Positions 22,849 through 33,047 of a DNA stretch of 64,000 bases are shown in pieces (position 1 is the stretch's first letter; every line of letters starts with the position of its first letter). The stretch covers positions 1-64,000 of the forward strand of contig CAJNAR010000195.1 of NCBI GenBank assembly GCA_905220665.1, in the 5' to 3' direction. Origin of the DNA: Albugo candida. Taxonomy: Eukaryota > Oomycota > Peronosporomycetes > Albuginales > Albuginaceae. A program made the translations under genes and the position numbers. The notes beneath the pieces are model-generated. The model was not told the origin of the DNA, made no database searches, and saw only the letters and a program-made list of their open reading frames with translations.

Positions 22849-25800
22849 AAAGGGCAGCTCAACGGACATTCTTTCCTGGACCAATAAAACCACTCTTTCC
22901 GTTAATACAAACGGAATAAAAAAGAATGGTCATCTATTGATACAACACACACTATCGAGAAATGTTATTTGTCGCGTACAAGAAACTCATTTTGCGACCG
23001 TCACCACATGGAGCCTTTTCCGTTTCACTTGGCTTCCACATTCCGACATCATCAGTTTTTGTCAGTGACTCTAATAGTCTTCACTCGCATCCCGTTCGGG
23101 AACGAGTAAACGGGGTTATGACAGTTATTCGTCACGATTTTCCCGGATCTGACTCTGCACAAGCTCTTACCACTGTATCCGTACCCGACCGATATTTGGT
23201 TGTACGTTGGGCGATACATGGATCTCCAGTTTATATCCATAACGTTTATGCTCCGGTGAATCCAGCAGAACGCAAAACATTTTTGGATCAACTTCCATCA
23301 GGATCTTTTGAACACAGCGCAACGCGCATCGTTTGTGGCGATTTAAACACAACATTGTGTCCCAGTTTGGATTGCTCCAGTGGTGTATATAGGCACGAGA
23401 CAAGTCGCCTCTCATTTTCCGAATGGCTTTCCAACTCGGGTGTGCTGGATGCTTGGAGTCAACATCATTCTGAAGAACGTATCTTTACTGGCCCCCACCC
23501 CAGAAAAAACCGGCTTGTTATATCCTTTTGTCGGAACCTCTTCTCCAATCAGTTTACAAGGAGTCCAGCTACGTTTCACTCCCACACACGGGTGAACATC
23601 TGGCTCATGTTGGTAAGTTCGCAAATTCATCCCAACTTCAAGGTCGTGGTCATTGGAAATGGCCTTTATCATTTTTCGACTATCCGGTAAGCAAAGAAGC
23701 GATCAAGGAGGAGGCGGGCCATATCTCAGCAAAGCTTCGTGTTTCCTCTCATCCTGGAACAGACTGGGAGAATTGGAAGAAGGAGACAAAAACGTTATTA
23801 CAACAAGTTCAAAAGAATATTCGTCGCCAGGAAGATTTGGATGTCACCCGCTCTTGTGCCGAGTTTGACGAAGCTGCAGCATCTTTTCGACAATCAAATA
23901 AAGAAAAAGAAAAACAGTTGTACGACGACGTTCTTCACTCTTATCATGACAGGGTCAGGAGCTCGTCCAAGTATAATCAAGACTCCATGTTCGATTACCA
24001 CATGAAGAGCATGGAGAAATCAACTCGCCATTTCTTTCGACCAGTGGACTCAACATGTCATCGTGTACCCTTGAAAGAAGTTCTACTTCTTAATGGACAA
24101 GTGTCTAAGAACCCTATTAATACCGCTATTCAGTTCACAGATCACTGGAATGGTATCTTGGGAGATCAACAAAGTTCAGCTGGACTTCCTTTGCGTCCAT
24201 CCCCGACACAACAACACACATTGCTTCACTCGAACACAGAAACATTATCCAGCCCTGACGAATCCTTTCTGTCTGCCCATTAACCAAACTGGAGATGGAA
24301 GAAGCAATAAAGTATTCGTGGACACTCGTCACCTGGATTGCAGGCAGCCTTCTACCAATTCGCTATGAGTGTTTTTGGTAAATGTTTACAAATTGTCTTC
24401 GAACACCAACTTCGTCGAGGCTCTTTGCTGCGTTCTCAACGTAGTTCAGGAATCACGTTTCTATACAAAAAAGGATCCCGTGCTCATCCTGTCAACTATC
24501 GTCCTATTGCCTTGATATGCGTGGATGTGAAAGTGCTGCCGAAGATACTCGCGTACGGACTTCAGCAGGTGCTTCCGAAATTGATCCACGAGGACCAAAA
24601 AGCATTTCTGCGAGGACCTTCCAGCCATGATCACATTCGGTATATGAGTGATCTACAGGATCTGGTCACTCATCGTGATGAAGAAGCATACGCAACATTC
24701 CTCGATTTTGAGAAAGCGCACGATCGAGTGGATTGGCCGTAGATGTTTGCAGTTTTATCGAAAATGAACTGTGGAAATTCGTTCATCCAGTGGACAAAGC
24801 TTCTGTACACCAACACGACTAAATCGTTGTTTCTGAATGGAACGCTTTCGCCTAAAATTACTCCGTCGAGGGGTGTTAAACAGGGTGATCCACTGTCCGC
24901 TTTGCTCTTTATCATGACGATTGAGCCTTTGGAATTTGTTGCGGAGGAAGGAAGGACCAGGAATATGCATCACTCCTACGACTACAGCAACGAGTCTGTG
25001 TTTTGCCGACGACTCGACATTATTATCGTCTTCGCTCAGTGGAGTGGAGGCGCAGCTCGAGATCGTTCAGAAGTATTGCGAGGGTTCAGGTGCAAAGCTT
25101 AAATTGTAAAAGTTCACTTTGCTCCCGCTGAATCGACAACAAGAAGGTCAACCGTTTGCACATGTGAAAGTACTCTCATCGAGCGCGTCGGTGAAATACT
25201 TGGGAGTTCCATTCAGTCAATCACCCTTTGGTGATTTGATGATCGTATTCTTCGAAGATCATTTTTATGGTGGATTCCGCCAGTGGTTTCGTCGAGCAAG
25301 AACAGTTCGTGGAAGAATACTGGTGGCACAAACTATGGTGTTATCACGTTTATGGCATCTAGCAACTCATTTCAACATCCCGCAACGTTTCGTTCGACGC
25401 TGGCAATCGATGCTCAATCGATTCGTTTTCAGTCGGAAGTATTGGTGCGATTCCATACACGTTCAACTGATCAAGTCGGACTTCTTGTACCCACCTCATT
25501 CAAAGGGTGGCTTTCAGGTTCCGTTTATATCAACCTAACTGAAGAAACAACGCTTTCCGTTTTTACAACAATTTGTACTTCATTACATTACAGCTTTACC
25601 GAGCAACTGGACACTTCTTGGAGTGGAGATCACACGATTTATTTTGCCCGATTTTGGACCATATCGATTACTCAATATCCTAACAATATCACCACGTCGG
25701 CGTAGGACCGTGGCGTATTGGAATATAGCGCCACCATGGGGGAAGCAGACATGACTTTGGTGGAACCAAAGTCATTGGGATCTTAAGGACAGAGAACAAT

Positions 25801-26973
25801 CACATCAGGAGCGATTTCTCACGATGTTGGATGCTCCCATATGGTTTCATATCGACCCTCATCTTCATTTTGAGAAGAGACAATGGTCAACGAGTGTCTC
25901 TGCTCCTCATCTATGTCTAGGAATGATGCCCGAACCAGCGTAGTTTTTGGATGCACTTCGCTCAAGCGCTACAAATACGGTCTATACGTGAAATTTTGGT
26001 GGGAGAACGGACTGGTTCGTCCCTGCTCTCGAATTCATTTTGAGTTTCAGTACAAGGGAGGTTGGGCAGCCGTCCGTTCAGTCTCAATCGTAGTCTTAAC
26101 GCCGGTTATACGTCGAAGCGACGCAAATTCTGCGACTAGCTCAACCTGCTGGCGTATTACGCTGTCCCGGAAGGGAATTAGCACACGCTTATCCGGTTCA
26201 CTTTGGCATTCAACTCTCGTACAAGAAAGTTTTCTTTCCGATGATACCTCGGAATCACCTTTATCGAGTTGTTGGGAAGGCATTGCCATCGGATAACCCA
26301 CACTCCATGTTGCTTCACATACCAGAACGTGATCGAAGTCGGACGTCGACATAGGTGAAAGCTTTTTACAAGTTATTCAAACGTCTTCGTACACCTTTGC
26401 TACCGATCTATTTGGATGTCCAGTTCCGACTATCCTTCTGTATCTTACCAGTTCGAGCACGATTTTGGTTTTTACAACAATCACATCCAGAATCATCCTG
26501 TGCACTCAGAAGCATTGTGGTGCGGTCGAAAGCTACCAGCATTTGTTTTCTCGATTGCAACAGGACAAGTCTAATTTGGGAGGAGCTCTTCTCGTAGTGG
26601 AAAATCTTCTTTTCTGATCGCCCGCGATCGTCACACATCGCTTATGCACGGATTTCTGCACTTCGTGATGTGTGGAAGCCTTTTCAAGTTGTGCTGGAGG
26701 ATATTTGGTTTACATTAGTCGCGGTCGCGAATCATTTATTTGGACAGTTCGGATTCCCAGACTTCGCGCCGAAGGCACTTCGACACCAACTCTCTAGCTG
26801 TTTCGGTGATTTATAGCACACTGAGTGCCTATATACGCTCTTTTCAACGGAAGTGCTATGATACGGAGCAGCGCGAGCAGTTGACACAATTATTAGCGAC
26901 TTATCAACATACTGGTTCAGCCAGGAGGTATTTCTCTGCTCGGCCAAGCCTGCTTCAAGTTCGACGCTGTTAG
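22826..26973 (+). pseudogene. LINE P ORF2 remnant (AP endonuclease + reverse transcriptase)
   Basis: Pieces of the endonuclease are readable: NTNGIKKNGH, VCGDLNTTLCPS and a decayed GEHLAHV. So are RT motifs: SRAHPVNYRPIALICVD, TFLDFEKAHDRVDW, GVKQGDPLSALLF and CFADDSTLLSS. They are spread over at least seven frame changes plus internal stops (for example TAG at 24740). The C-terminal part (25900-26973) is heavily eroded. It could not give a functional protein. Like B, B' and E, it has no ATG at the ORF2 start. Confidence 0.88.
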
Positions 26974-27145
26974 TGATGCCAAGTCGGTGATGCGTGGCGT
27001 TTCTAACTCAGTACTATCTTATTCCAGTCGCTAAGGCTCGCTGCGGCTTTCTCGACCAGCATTGCATTCATTTAGTGTATTTATTGTAGTTTAGGCATTA
27101 GAGAAGTCAATTACGTCTAATTCTAGTAATATAGACAACTTCAAC

Positions 27146-27160
27146 TAAGCCCCCCGACGG
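27146..27160 (+). repeat. Target duplication of LINE P, right copy
   Basis: This is the exact 15-bp partner of 20303-20317. The next five bases (GGTCA) lead straight into the tRNA-like stub at 27166. Confidence 0.9.
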
Positions 27161-27165
27161 GGTCA

Positions 27166-27179
27166 GCCTTCCTAGCTCA
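27166..27179 (+). repeat. tRNA 5' stub, left target duplication of LINE E
   Basis: GCCTTCCTAGCTCA is followed directly by the LINE E 3' terminus (GTTGCAGTTG). Its partner at 48483-48496 differs at one base (GCCTTT). It is the founding left end of the LINE array. Confidence 0.85.
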
Positions 27180-27228
27180 GTTGCAGTTGTATATATTACT
27201 AGAATTAAAAGTAAATGACTTCTTTGAA
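27180..27228 (-). mobile_element. LINE E, terminal 49 bp of the 3' end (cut off by the gypsy element)
   Basis: The plus strand reads GTTGCAGTTG then ATATTACTAGAATT and GACTTCTTTGAA, matching the conserved 3' end of the other LINEs with a few changes. The rest of the element resumes at 41680 (CTAAATGCCTAG), exactly continuing the sequence seen intact in C at 55489-55512. Confidence 0.88.
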
Positions 27229-27616
27229 TGTAACGTGGTTACACGTCGCTTAGAAACCGTTACGTAGTGTTGTATACATTTGGGACGCTTTGGGTTATTC
27301 GCTATAGGAGCTGACGCGTGTCACCCACCGGATATTGGTAACTAGGTTTGGTAGGTTTAGCGTAACGTACTCTTCGAGATAATAAAAAAAAAAAAGTTGG
27401 CCTTTAGATCAGTTAGAGACACGTCCCTGCTTCAGGCGTCTCAGATCTTGTGCACTTTGTGCTGTGTTGTCCATTCCCGGAATCGTTAGGTTCCTTGAAC
27501 AAGGACCTTAAGCTTCAAGGCTTGCTGACTCGTTCAGTCTAGTTCTTTTAAAGAACTAAGTTGCTCGTTTAGCAGATAGCATTCCTCTTGAAAGGAGTTA
27601 GAGTAGCTCCGCTACA
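27229..27616 (+). repeat. 5' LTR
   Basis: A 388-bp LTR starting TGTAACG and ending GCTACA. It includes an AATAAAAAA-type A-rich tract at about 27382 and the conserved blocks ACACATTTGGGACG-like and GGAATCGTTAGG shared with the 3' LTR. Confidence 0.93.
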
Positions 27617-27618
27617 CG

Positions 27619-27635
27619 TGGTAGCACTCGTACTC
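27619..27635 (+). promoter_or_regulatory. Putative primer-binding site
   Basis: Two bases after the LTR, TGGTAGCA could pair with a tRNA 3' end (initiator-Met type acceptors end in TGCTACCA). The match fades beyond eight bases, in keeping with decay. Confidence 0.55.
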
Positions 27636-27675
27636 AATCTACACGTGAGTTTGTGAAGACTGATCCTCTGTGAGG

Positions 27676-28636
27676 ATGGAACAGCCCACTTCCCTCTCTG
27701 AGGCACAAAGGGTTTCGCTTGACAAGCTGACCGCACCAGTGGGCCCCGAATATGTGGAGTTTCTTGTTTAGCAAGGCCCGGACGTGTTGAATGCACGTCT
27801 TGAGAGCTTCATGCAGTATGAAACGTCCCTATTAGGGCAGGTCTGAGACCAAATGGCGTCGGCTATGCCAACACGCTTTGTGTCTGTTACCAGACGAAGA
27901 GGGTAAGCCTCGTCCAGTAAAGTTGGATGTCCGTCACTTCTCCGGTAAGGAAGGTGAAACCTAGTCTTCTGGATTTGTGAGGTAGAAATGGCCATGAAGT
28001 CTGGGATGATCTCGGTTGAGCATCAGTGGGTCTCGCTGACGGTCAACAAGCTCGATGGTAGAGCTAGAGAATGGGCGCTGACGTGCGGTACGTCAGTGGG
28101 CATGGTGTTCCCCACATGGGCTCGCTGAAGTTGCAACTCACGCGCGTCTTTGCGCCGCCTAATTAGTCATATCGCGTGCGGTCACGCTTCTTGTCTAGCC
28201 GTCAGGGTAAGAGCGAATTGTCGGACTATGTCCAAGAGTCGAAAACACTCATAGCTGCTATGCAGAATGAGTCTCTTCCTGAGCTGATCCATGTGACCGT
28301 GTTAATGGAAGGGCTTCGCACTGGCGTTGAAAGAAACTAGTCTTTCAAGTTCACCCGTCTAGCTTTGATGAAGCGTTCGAAATAGCTCAGAATGCTGAGC
28401 ACAACTTTTAAGTCGGCTAGACTTGGTTAGAATGGGTATAATCCAGGTTCTGCGAGAACATGCTCTATGAGTACATCGGCTTTTTGTAAGCATGAGCCTA
28501 TGGACCTTAGCAATGCTGAAGGTGAAGCCGACCTTCAAGTTGCTAAGCAATACCGCGACATCTGTCGATGCTATTCGTGCGGGAGCACTGACCATCTGCG
28601 TCGCAGGTTCCCGTTGCGCAAACAGCGCCAGGCTCA
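27676..28636 (+). pseudogene. Gypsy gag remnant (capsid and zinc knuckle)
   Basis: The frame opens at the ATG at 27676 (MEQPTSLSEAQ) but has stops near 27765 and 27845 and frame changes before 28200. Later, readable capsid-like text includes SELSDYVQESK and LPELIHVTVLMEGLR. Near the end EPMDLSNAEGEAD precedes a CCHC knuckle (about 28568-28612) with C, C and H in place but the final Cys changed to Phe. LINE B interrupts the frame just after the knuckle at 28636. This would be the nucleocapsid end of Gag; it is non-functional here. Confidence 0.82.
28622..28636 (+). repeat. Target duplication of LINE B, left copy
   Basis: ACAGCGCCAGGCTCA is repeated exactly at 35607-35621. It ends in GGCTCA, like the tRNA stubs, but lies inside the gypsy sequence. 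Confidence 0.93.
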
Positions 28637-28955
28637 GTTGAAGGTGTCTATATTACTAGAATTAGACTAACTGACTTCTCTAGTTGCCTAGGCTATCTTA
28701 AATAACATATATACATATAAAAACGTTTCGAGAATACCTGTGAGAGTTGATAATATGTCCCTCGTTGCTAGTTCTGCAGTGCGGTAGCGTTCACCACTAC
28801 AGTACGAGAGTGTGTCCATCGTGTAACGGATAGATGTTGAAAGTTGTAAAGTTGTTAAGTGGTAAGCTTGTAAAGTTGTAAAAATGGTCCAAAAGTACCG
28901 TGGTTTGCAAATTGGTGTGCGCCACACTTCGGTGAGCATAACCAGCCAACTAGGA

Positions 28956-31900
28956 CTAGGATCCGAGTTGCACTTGCCGTTCCACTCGCCTGTGCCGGAC
29001 CCGCAGCAATGATCTTCGACTTCTGAAAAATCCACCAAATGATCCTTGCGTTTTGAGTTGATCCAGTACCTTTGCAAGCCGAATGCGTTCCTCTTGGTCG
29101 TAACACTGTCTTCGAAAGTACCGAACGTGCGCACTAAACGTGGTGTAAATGACGGAAAGTGCTGGAACTGTCGGAGTTGCTGATCGATGATCGAACAAAC
29201 GACGATTCCGATCTGTCCAGACGAAGTGCAGTGTCACCGCTTGCAATGCAAGCCATAAATCTGAGATAATTGATAAATAATCTTTCCAATCCAACCGTAG
29301 TGTTGGTACGATTGCACATGCAATATGCGTCCAACGTGGTCGAGAGGAGAAAAACTGATCCCAACTAGGGAGTAACTCTCTCCATAACTGTGCCGTGTGA
29401 TCGCACTCTAGAAAGAGATGTTGATCGGATTCCACTGCCCCACACGAAGGCTGCGTGCACAAGATTGGTAATACACGTTTTCGAAGATGCCGTGATGTAG
29501 CCATAAAAGTTCGAACTCGTTCTGAATCCAGTGCGTCCGATCTCTCCCGTGATGACCAATGTGTCGACATCGGATGACTCTTGGTTGGTTCGGGTGGTTT
29601 CCAGACGATTCGTGAGAGTTGTGAGCGTGGAATAGATGCAAAATAATGTTTCCTTTCCTTGCTTTTTACTCCCACATAACATGATCTGCCACTTGTAGTT
29701 GGTATAATCCAAGTGATGAGACCAATCGTCGAGTGGATACGCTGGAGAATATGAGTGATTTCATTGTAAAGTCGACTCAGCAACTTTTCTTCAGACATAT
29801 CCGACGTGTTCTGCTCTTCGTCGTTGTAATAGTTGGCGACGAAATCTTCCTTCGTTGGCCATGTGTCGCTTTCACGAAAAAAGTCTTGCAAACTTCGAAC
29901 GTCGAAAAGTGTAGCAAACGTTTTTCGAAATGTTCGATGTGGTTCATCCACCATGCCAAGATTGTACCAAACGTTCTGTGTACTCGGATGACGAGTAGCA
30001 GCTTCGTAATGTAATTTTTGGTCGCAGTGAAACCACATCGGCTGTTCCATGTAGTACTGACGGCGTTGTGAAACATTTAAATCTGATATTGAAATGCTCC
30101 AATCCATCTGATGCCACATTCTAAATGCTTGTTTCCACCATGATGATATGCTCTCCCATTGAACCATTTTTCCATGTCGATTTGGTGCGATGGTGAATAT
30201 ATCCATCGGCTTGTTTGGTCCAAAGGGAGGCTGGATAAGTTGTAGTAATTCCGTCGAAGCTGTTGTCCAATTCGCAGGAATAATTGTTGACGCATCGGAT
30301 GCGAACTGCTGAAGGAATTGAATACGTTGTAGCTTTAGTCGTCCCACCAAAAAAGGAACTTGTAGTCCACCATCTTGTCGGCGAAGATATAAAAACTCTT
30401 TGCTGAGTAGGTGAACATGTTTTGAATCTTTTTTGTGTTTCCGACCAAGCACAAATCGATTTAACATCGATTGCCACTGTCGAATTGTCGCTGCTGGTAT
30501 GTCTACGTGCATCGTGTAATGCCACAAACGTGATAAAATCATCGTCTGCGCAACCAGTAGTCGACCACGGACAGTTCGTGCTCCTCGAAACCATACACCA
30601 AACCCATCGTAAAAACGCTTGTCGAGAGTTGAAATAACCATCGAGTGAGTTGGTTTCTGGCCGAACGGAATACCCAAATACTTGACCGAATCCTCCGGAC
30701 CCATTATGGTCAAATTGGGAATACATGGACATGGCTTGGTCCGATTCAACGAGAGCAAAGATGATTTACTCAAGTTGAGTTTCGCACCCGATCCATCGCA
30801 ATAGACTTGGACGAGTTCGAGTTGCGTCAAAACACCATTTGGTGTCTCTGAAAGCAATGTCGAATCGTCCGCAAAAAATAATCCAGTTGCGACCGTCGTG
30901 CTATTAATCCAAATGCCATGTTCTTCATGCTGTCGAAGTAAATTTCCCAAAGGTTCGATCGTCATCAGAAAAAGTAATGCTGAGAGAGGATCACTTTGTT
31001 TCACTCCACGTTGTGGTGTAATGGACGGTGTGATATTTCCATTAATCATCAACTGCGCCTTTTTGTTTTTGTACAAAAGACGAACCCAGTCGATGAAACT
31101 TTTTCCAACGCCCATCTTTTCCAAAACGCGAAACATGTACGTCCAATTGACTCGATCATAAGCTTTCTCAAAGTCGAGAAAAGTCGCATAAGCTTCCTCC
31201 CCACGATGAGTGACCAAGTCTTGGATGTCGGTGAGATGTCGAATATGATGATGCATTGACCTTCCTCGCACAAATGCTTTTTGATCTTGATGGATCAATT
31301 TCGGCAAAAAACGTTGCAATCGATACGCCAACACTTTTGAAAGTACTTTTACATCGACACAAAGCAGTGCGATCGGTCGATAGTTGCCAGGATCACCTCG
31401 TGATCCTTTTTTGTACAATAATGTTATTGCCGAGTGACGTTGTGATCGAAGTAGAATTCCTCTTTCCAGCTGATATTCGAACACGATCTTCAGACACTCG
31501 CCAAACGTTTCCGGATCAAGCTGATAAAATGCAGCTGGTAGTCCATCCATACCTGGAGAAGAACTACTCCGCATGTGCTTGATCGCTTCCGCCATCTCGG
31601 TCGTACTTAACCGAGTGGAGAGACGGTCTTGCTCTGCTGAGGCAAGTGAAACTTGAATCGAATCGAGTAACTTTTTTTGCTTTCTTTCACTTGGAACATT
31701 TGAGTCGGTCTCTGAGCTATAAAGAGAGCCCATGACACCACCCCAATGATCTCTGAATTCGTCAATAATCTCCCTCGGGTTCGATGTCACGGTACCACAT
31801 TTTTTTGTAACATTTTCGATCGGCACGCGACGACAAGAACTATCCGGAGGGCGAAAAAAATGCTTTGAAGAGTTTTCCATATGCTTCACGTGATGGTCGA

Positions 31901-33047
31901 AGCTTTCATCTTGGTTGTATTTCGCGTTGTTTTCGACTGAAATTCGAAATTGTTGGAGACTCGATTCGTAAAAGTACCGTGACTCATTGGTGTCGTGGAT
32001 GCGATATCGAGCTGCTGCGACTTCCAAAACACGCTGGCTAGACTCAACATCGCGTCGGCTATCTTGTGCAACCTTTTTTTCGATTCCTTGAAGCTGTTTC
32101 TTGATTTTCGTCTTCCAACTTTCCCACATTTTACCGGGATTCGAAGTTGTCCGTAACTGGTTGAGCACCAAATTCGCTTCCAATTTGATTGCTTCGACAA
32201 CTTTAGGATATTCAAATAGTCGTAATGAGCATTTCCAATATCCTCGACCGGATGATTGAGTTGGATTTGCAAAAGTTTCTTTTTGTGCCAGATGATCTCC
32301 CGCATGTCGTGGACGAAAATACGCAGAGCTTTTGTATACCATATTGAATAGCTCTTCCGACATGCAGATATAATCTAATCGATTCTTGCGCGGTAATGGT
32401 CCTGTAAATACTTTTTCAGTCGGATGTTGGATTCGCCAAGCGTCTACCACACCCAACTGTGAAAGCCATTCCAAACACGCTAATCGACTTGGTTCGTGTC
32501 GAATTGTTCCACTCGAAGCATCGATAGCTGGATCGAGTGGTGTGTTGAAATCACCAAATACGATATGTGTTGCGGTCGATTCGAAAGTGTTGGAAAGCAA
32601 TAACTCATAAAAACCTACTCGTTCCTCGGCCGTGACCGGTGCATATACATTGTGAATATACACCGGTGCATCGTGAATGAGAAGACGCAGAACCAAATAA
32701 CGATTTCGAATGCTTCGATCGGTAAGTTCTTCAGCTGTTGAGTAACCGGGAAAGTCCGAACGAAGAATTGTCATGACGCCACCACTGCGGTTTTGAGTCG
32801 GATGTAGAAATGCACTGTTGTGATCATTGACAAACATTTTGTGCTGCATTTTTGAGGATAATAAAAACTGAAATGAGTCCAGTTGGTTGTGATCGTGAAA
32901 CTTGGTTTCTTGAACACAACAAATGGAGTGTTGTGATAAGATGTGGTCGATAAATAGATGACCATGTTTATGAATTCCATTAACATTCACCGTGAGTGCT
33001 GAGATATTGTTCCACGTTGAAATAATCGAGGAGCCCTTAGCATTCAC
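28956..33047 (-). CDS. LINE B ORF2: endonuclease-reverse transcriptase, open
   Basis: The frame is 1363 codons with no interruption. The AP-type endonuclease (residues about 15-260) shows NVNG at 21-24, E47 in ETKF, GDFN at 165-168, RLDY at 223-226 and DH at 251-252. The RT (about 495-790) shows SPGMDG (498-502), GNYRPIAL (554-561), LDFEKAYD (D625), GVKQSDPLS (681-689, Ser where QGDP is usual) and FADD (725-728). Near the C-terminus lie a CCHC motif (C-X4-C-X7-H-X4-C) and WTDRNRRLFD. An in-frame loss of about 30 codons just before the CCHC motif is shared with B'. There is no ATG at the start: the first possible codon is GTG at 33047, overlapping the ORF1 stop, so initiation by frameshift or reinitiation is inferred. 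It would copy LINE RNA at a nicked target. Confidence 0.9.
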   Translation of the reverse strand: MNAKGSSIISTWNNISALTVNVNGIHKHGHLFIDHILSQHSICCVQETKFHDHNQLDSFQFLLSSKMQHKMFVNDHNSAFLHPTQNRSGGVMTILRSDFPGYSTAEELTDRSIRNRYLVLRLLIHDAPVYIHNVYAPVTAEERVGFYELLLSNTFESTATHIVFGDFNTPLDPAIDASSGTIRHEPSRLACLEWLSQLGVVDAWRIQHPTEKVFTGPLPRKNRLDYICMSEELFNMVYKSSAYFRPRHAGDHLAQKETFANPTQSSGRGYWKCSLRLFEYPKVVEAIKLEANLVLNQLRTTSNPGKMWESWKTKIKKQLQGIEKKVAQDSRRDVESSQRVLEVAAARYRIHDTNESRYFYESSLQQFRISVENNAKYNQDESFDHHVKHMENSSKHFFRPPDSSCRRVPIENVTKKCGTVTSNPREIIDEFRDHWGGVMGSLYSSETDSNVPSERKQKKLLDSIQVSLASAEQDRLSTRLSTTEMAEAIKHMRSSSSPGMDGLPAAFYQLDPETFGECLKIVFEYQLERGILLRSQRHSAITLLYKKGSRGDPGNYRPIALLCVDVKVLSKVLAYRLQRFLPKLIHQDQKAFVRGRSMHHHIRHLTDIQDLVTHRGEEAYATFLDFEKAYDRVNWTYMFRVLEKMGVGKSFIDWVRLLYKNKKAQLMINGNITPSITPQRGVKQSDPLSALLFLMTIEPLGNLLRQHEEHGIWINSTTVATGLFFADDSTLLSETPNGVLTQLELVQVYCDGSGAKLNLSKSSLLSLNRTKPCPCIPNLTIMGPEDSVKYLGIPFGQKPTHSMVISTLDKRFYDGFGVWFRGARTVRGRLLVAQTMILSRLWHYTMHVDIPAATIRQWQSMLNRFVLGRKHKKDSKHVHLLSKEFLYLRRQDGGLQVPFLVGRLKLQRIQFLQQFASDASTIIPANWTTASTELLQLIQPPFGPNKPMDIFTIAPNRHGKMVQWESISSWWKQAFRMWHQMDWSISISDLNVSQRRQYYMEQPMWFHCDQKLHYEAATRHPSTQNVWYNLGMVDEPHRTFRKTFATLFDVRSLQDFFRESDTWPTKEDFVANYYNDEEQNTSDMSEEKLLSRLYNEITHILQRIHSTIGLITWIIPTTSGRSCYVGVKSKERKHYFASIPRSQLSRIVWKPPEPTKSHPMSTHWSSRERSDALDSERVRTFMATSRHLRKRVLPILCTQPSCGAVESDQHLFLECDHTAQLWRELLPSWDQFFSSRPRWTHIACAIVPTLRLDWKDYLSIISDLWLALQAVTLHFVWTDRNRRLFDHRSATPTVPALSVIYTTFSAHVRYFRRQCYDQEERIRLAKVLDQLKTQGSFGGFFRSRRSLLRVRHRRVERQVQLGS

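Larger units (their letters stand above)
20318..27145 (+). mobile_element. LINE P, full-length but decayed (family II)
   Basis: This plus-strand non-LTR element is flanked by a 15-bp duplication. Its 5' end (ACTTCTCTATTTG) and 3' end (TAATATAGACAACTTCAAC) match the termini of the other LINEs. The order is a 61-bp 5' UTR, ORF1 remnant (20379-22848), ORF2 remnant (22826-26973) and 3' UTR (26974-27145), with no poly(A). Many frameshifts and stops show that it is old. Confidence 0.92.

Noticed and set aside
27229..27616. LTR region as a solo LTR unrelated to 41290-41679
   Set aside because: The two LTRs share order and sequence throughout, enclose collinear gag-pol, and the outer bases fit the interrupted LINE E sequence.
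28356..28670. Minus-strand 78-codon frame in the gag region
   Set aside because: It is antisense to readable gag sequence including the zinc knuckle.
30121..30732. 203-codon and other long frames overlapping LINE ORF2 (also at 49952-50563)
   Set aside because: They lie in other frames of a clearly coding ORF2 and have no independent support. Repetition in B' only reflects the near identity of the two elements.
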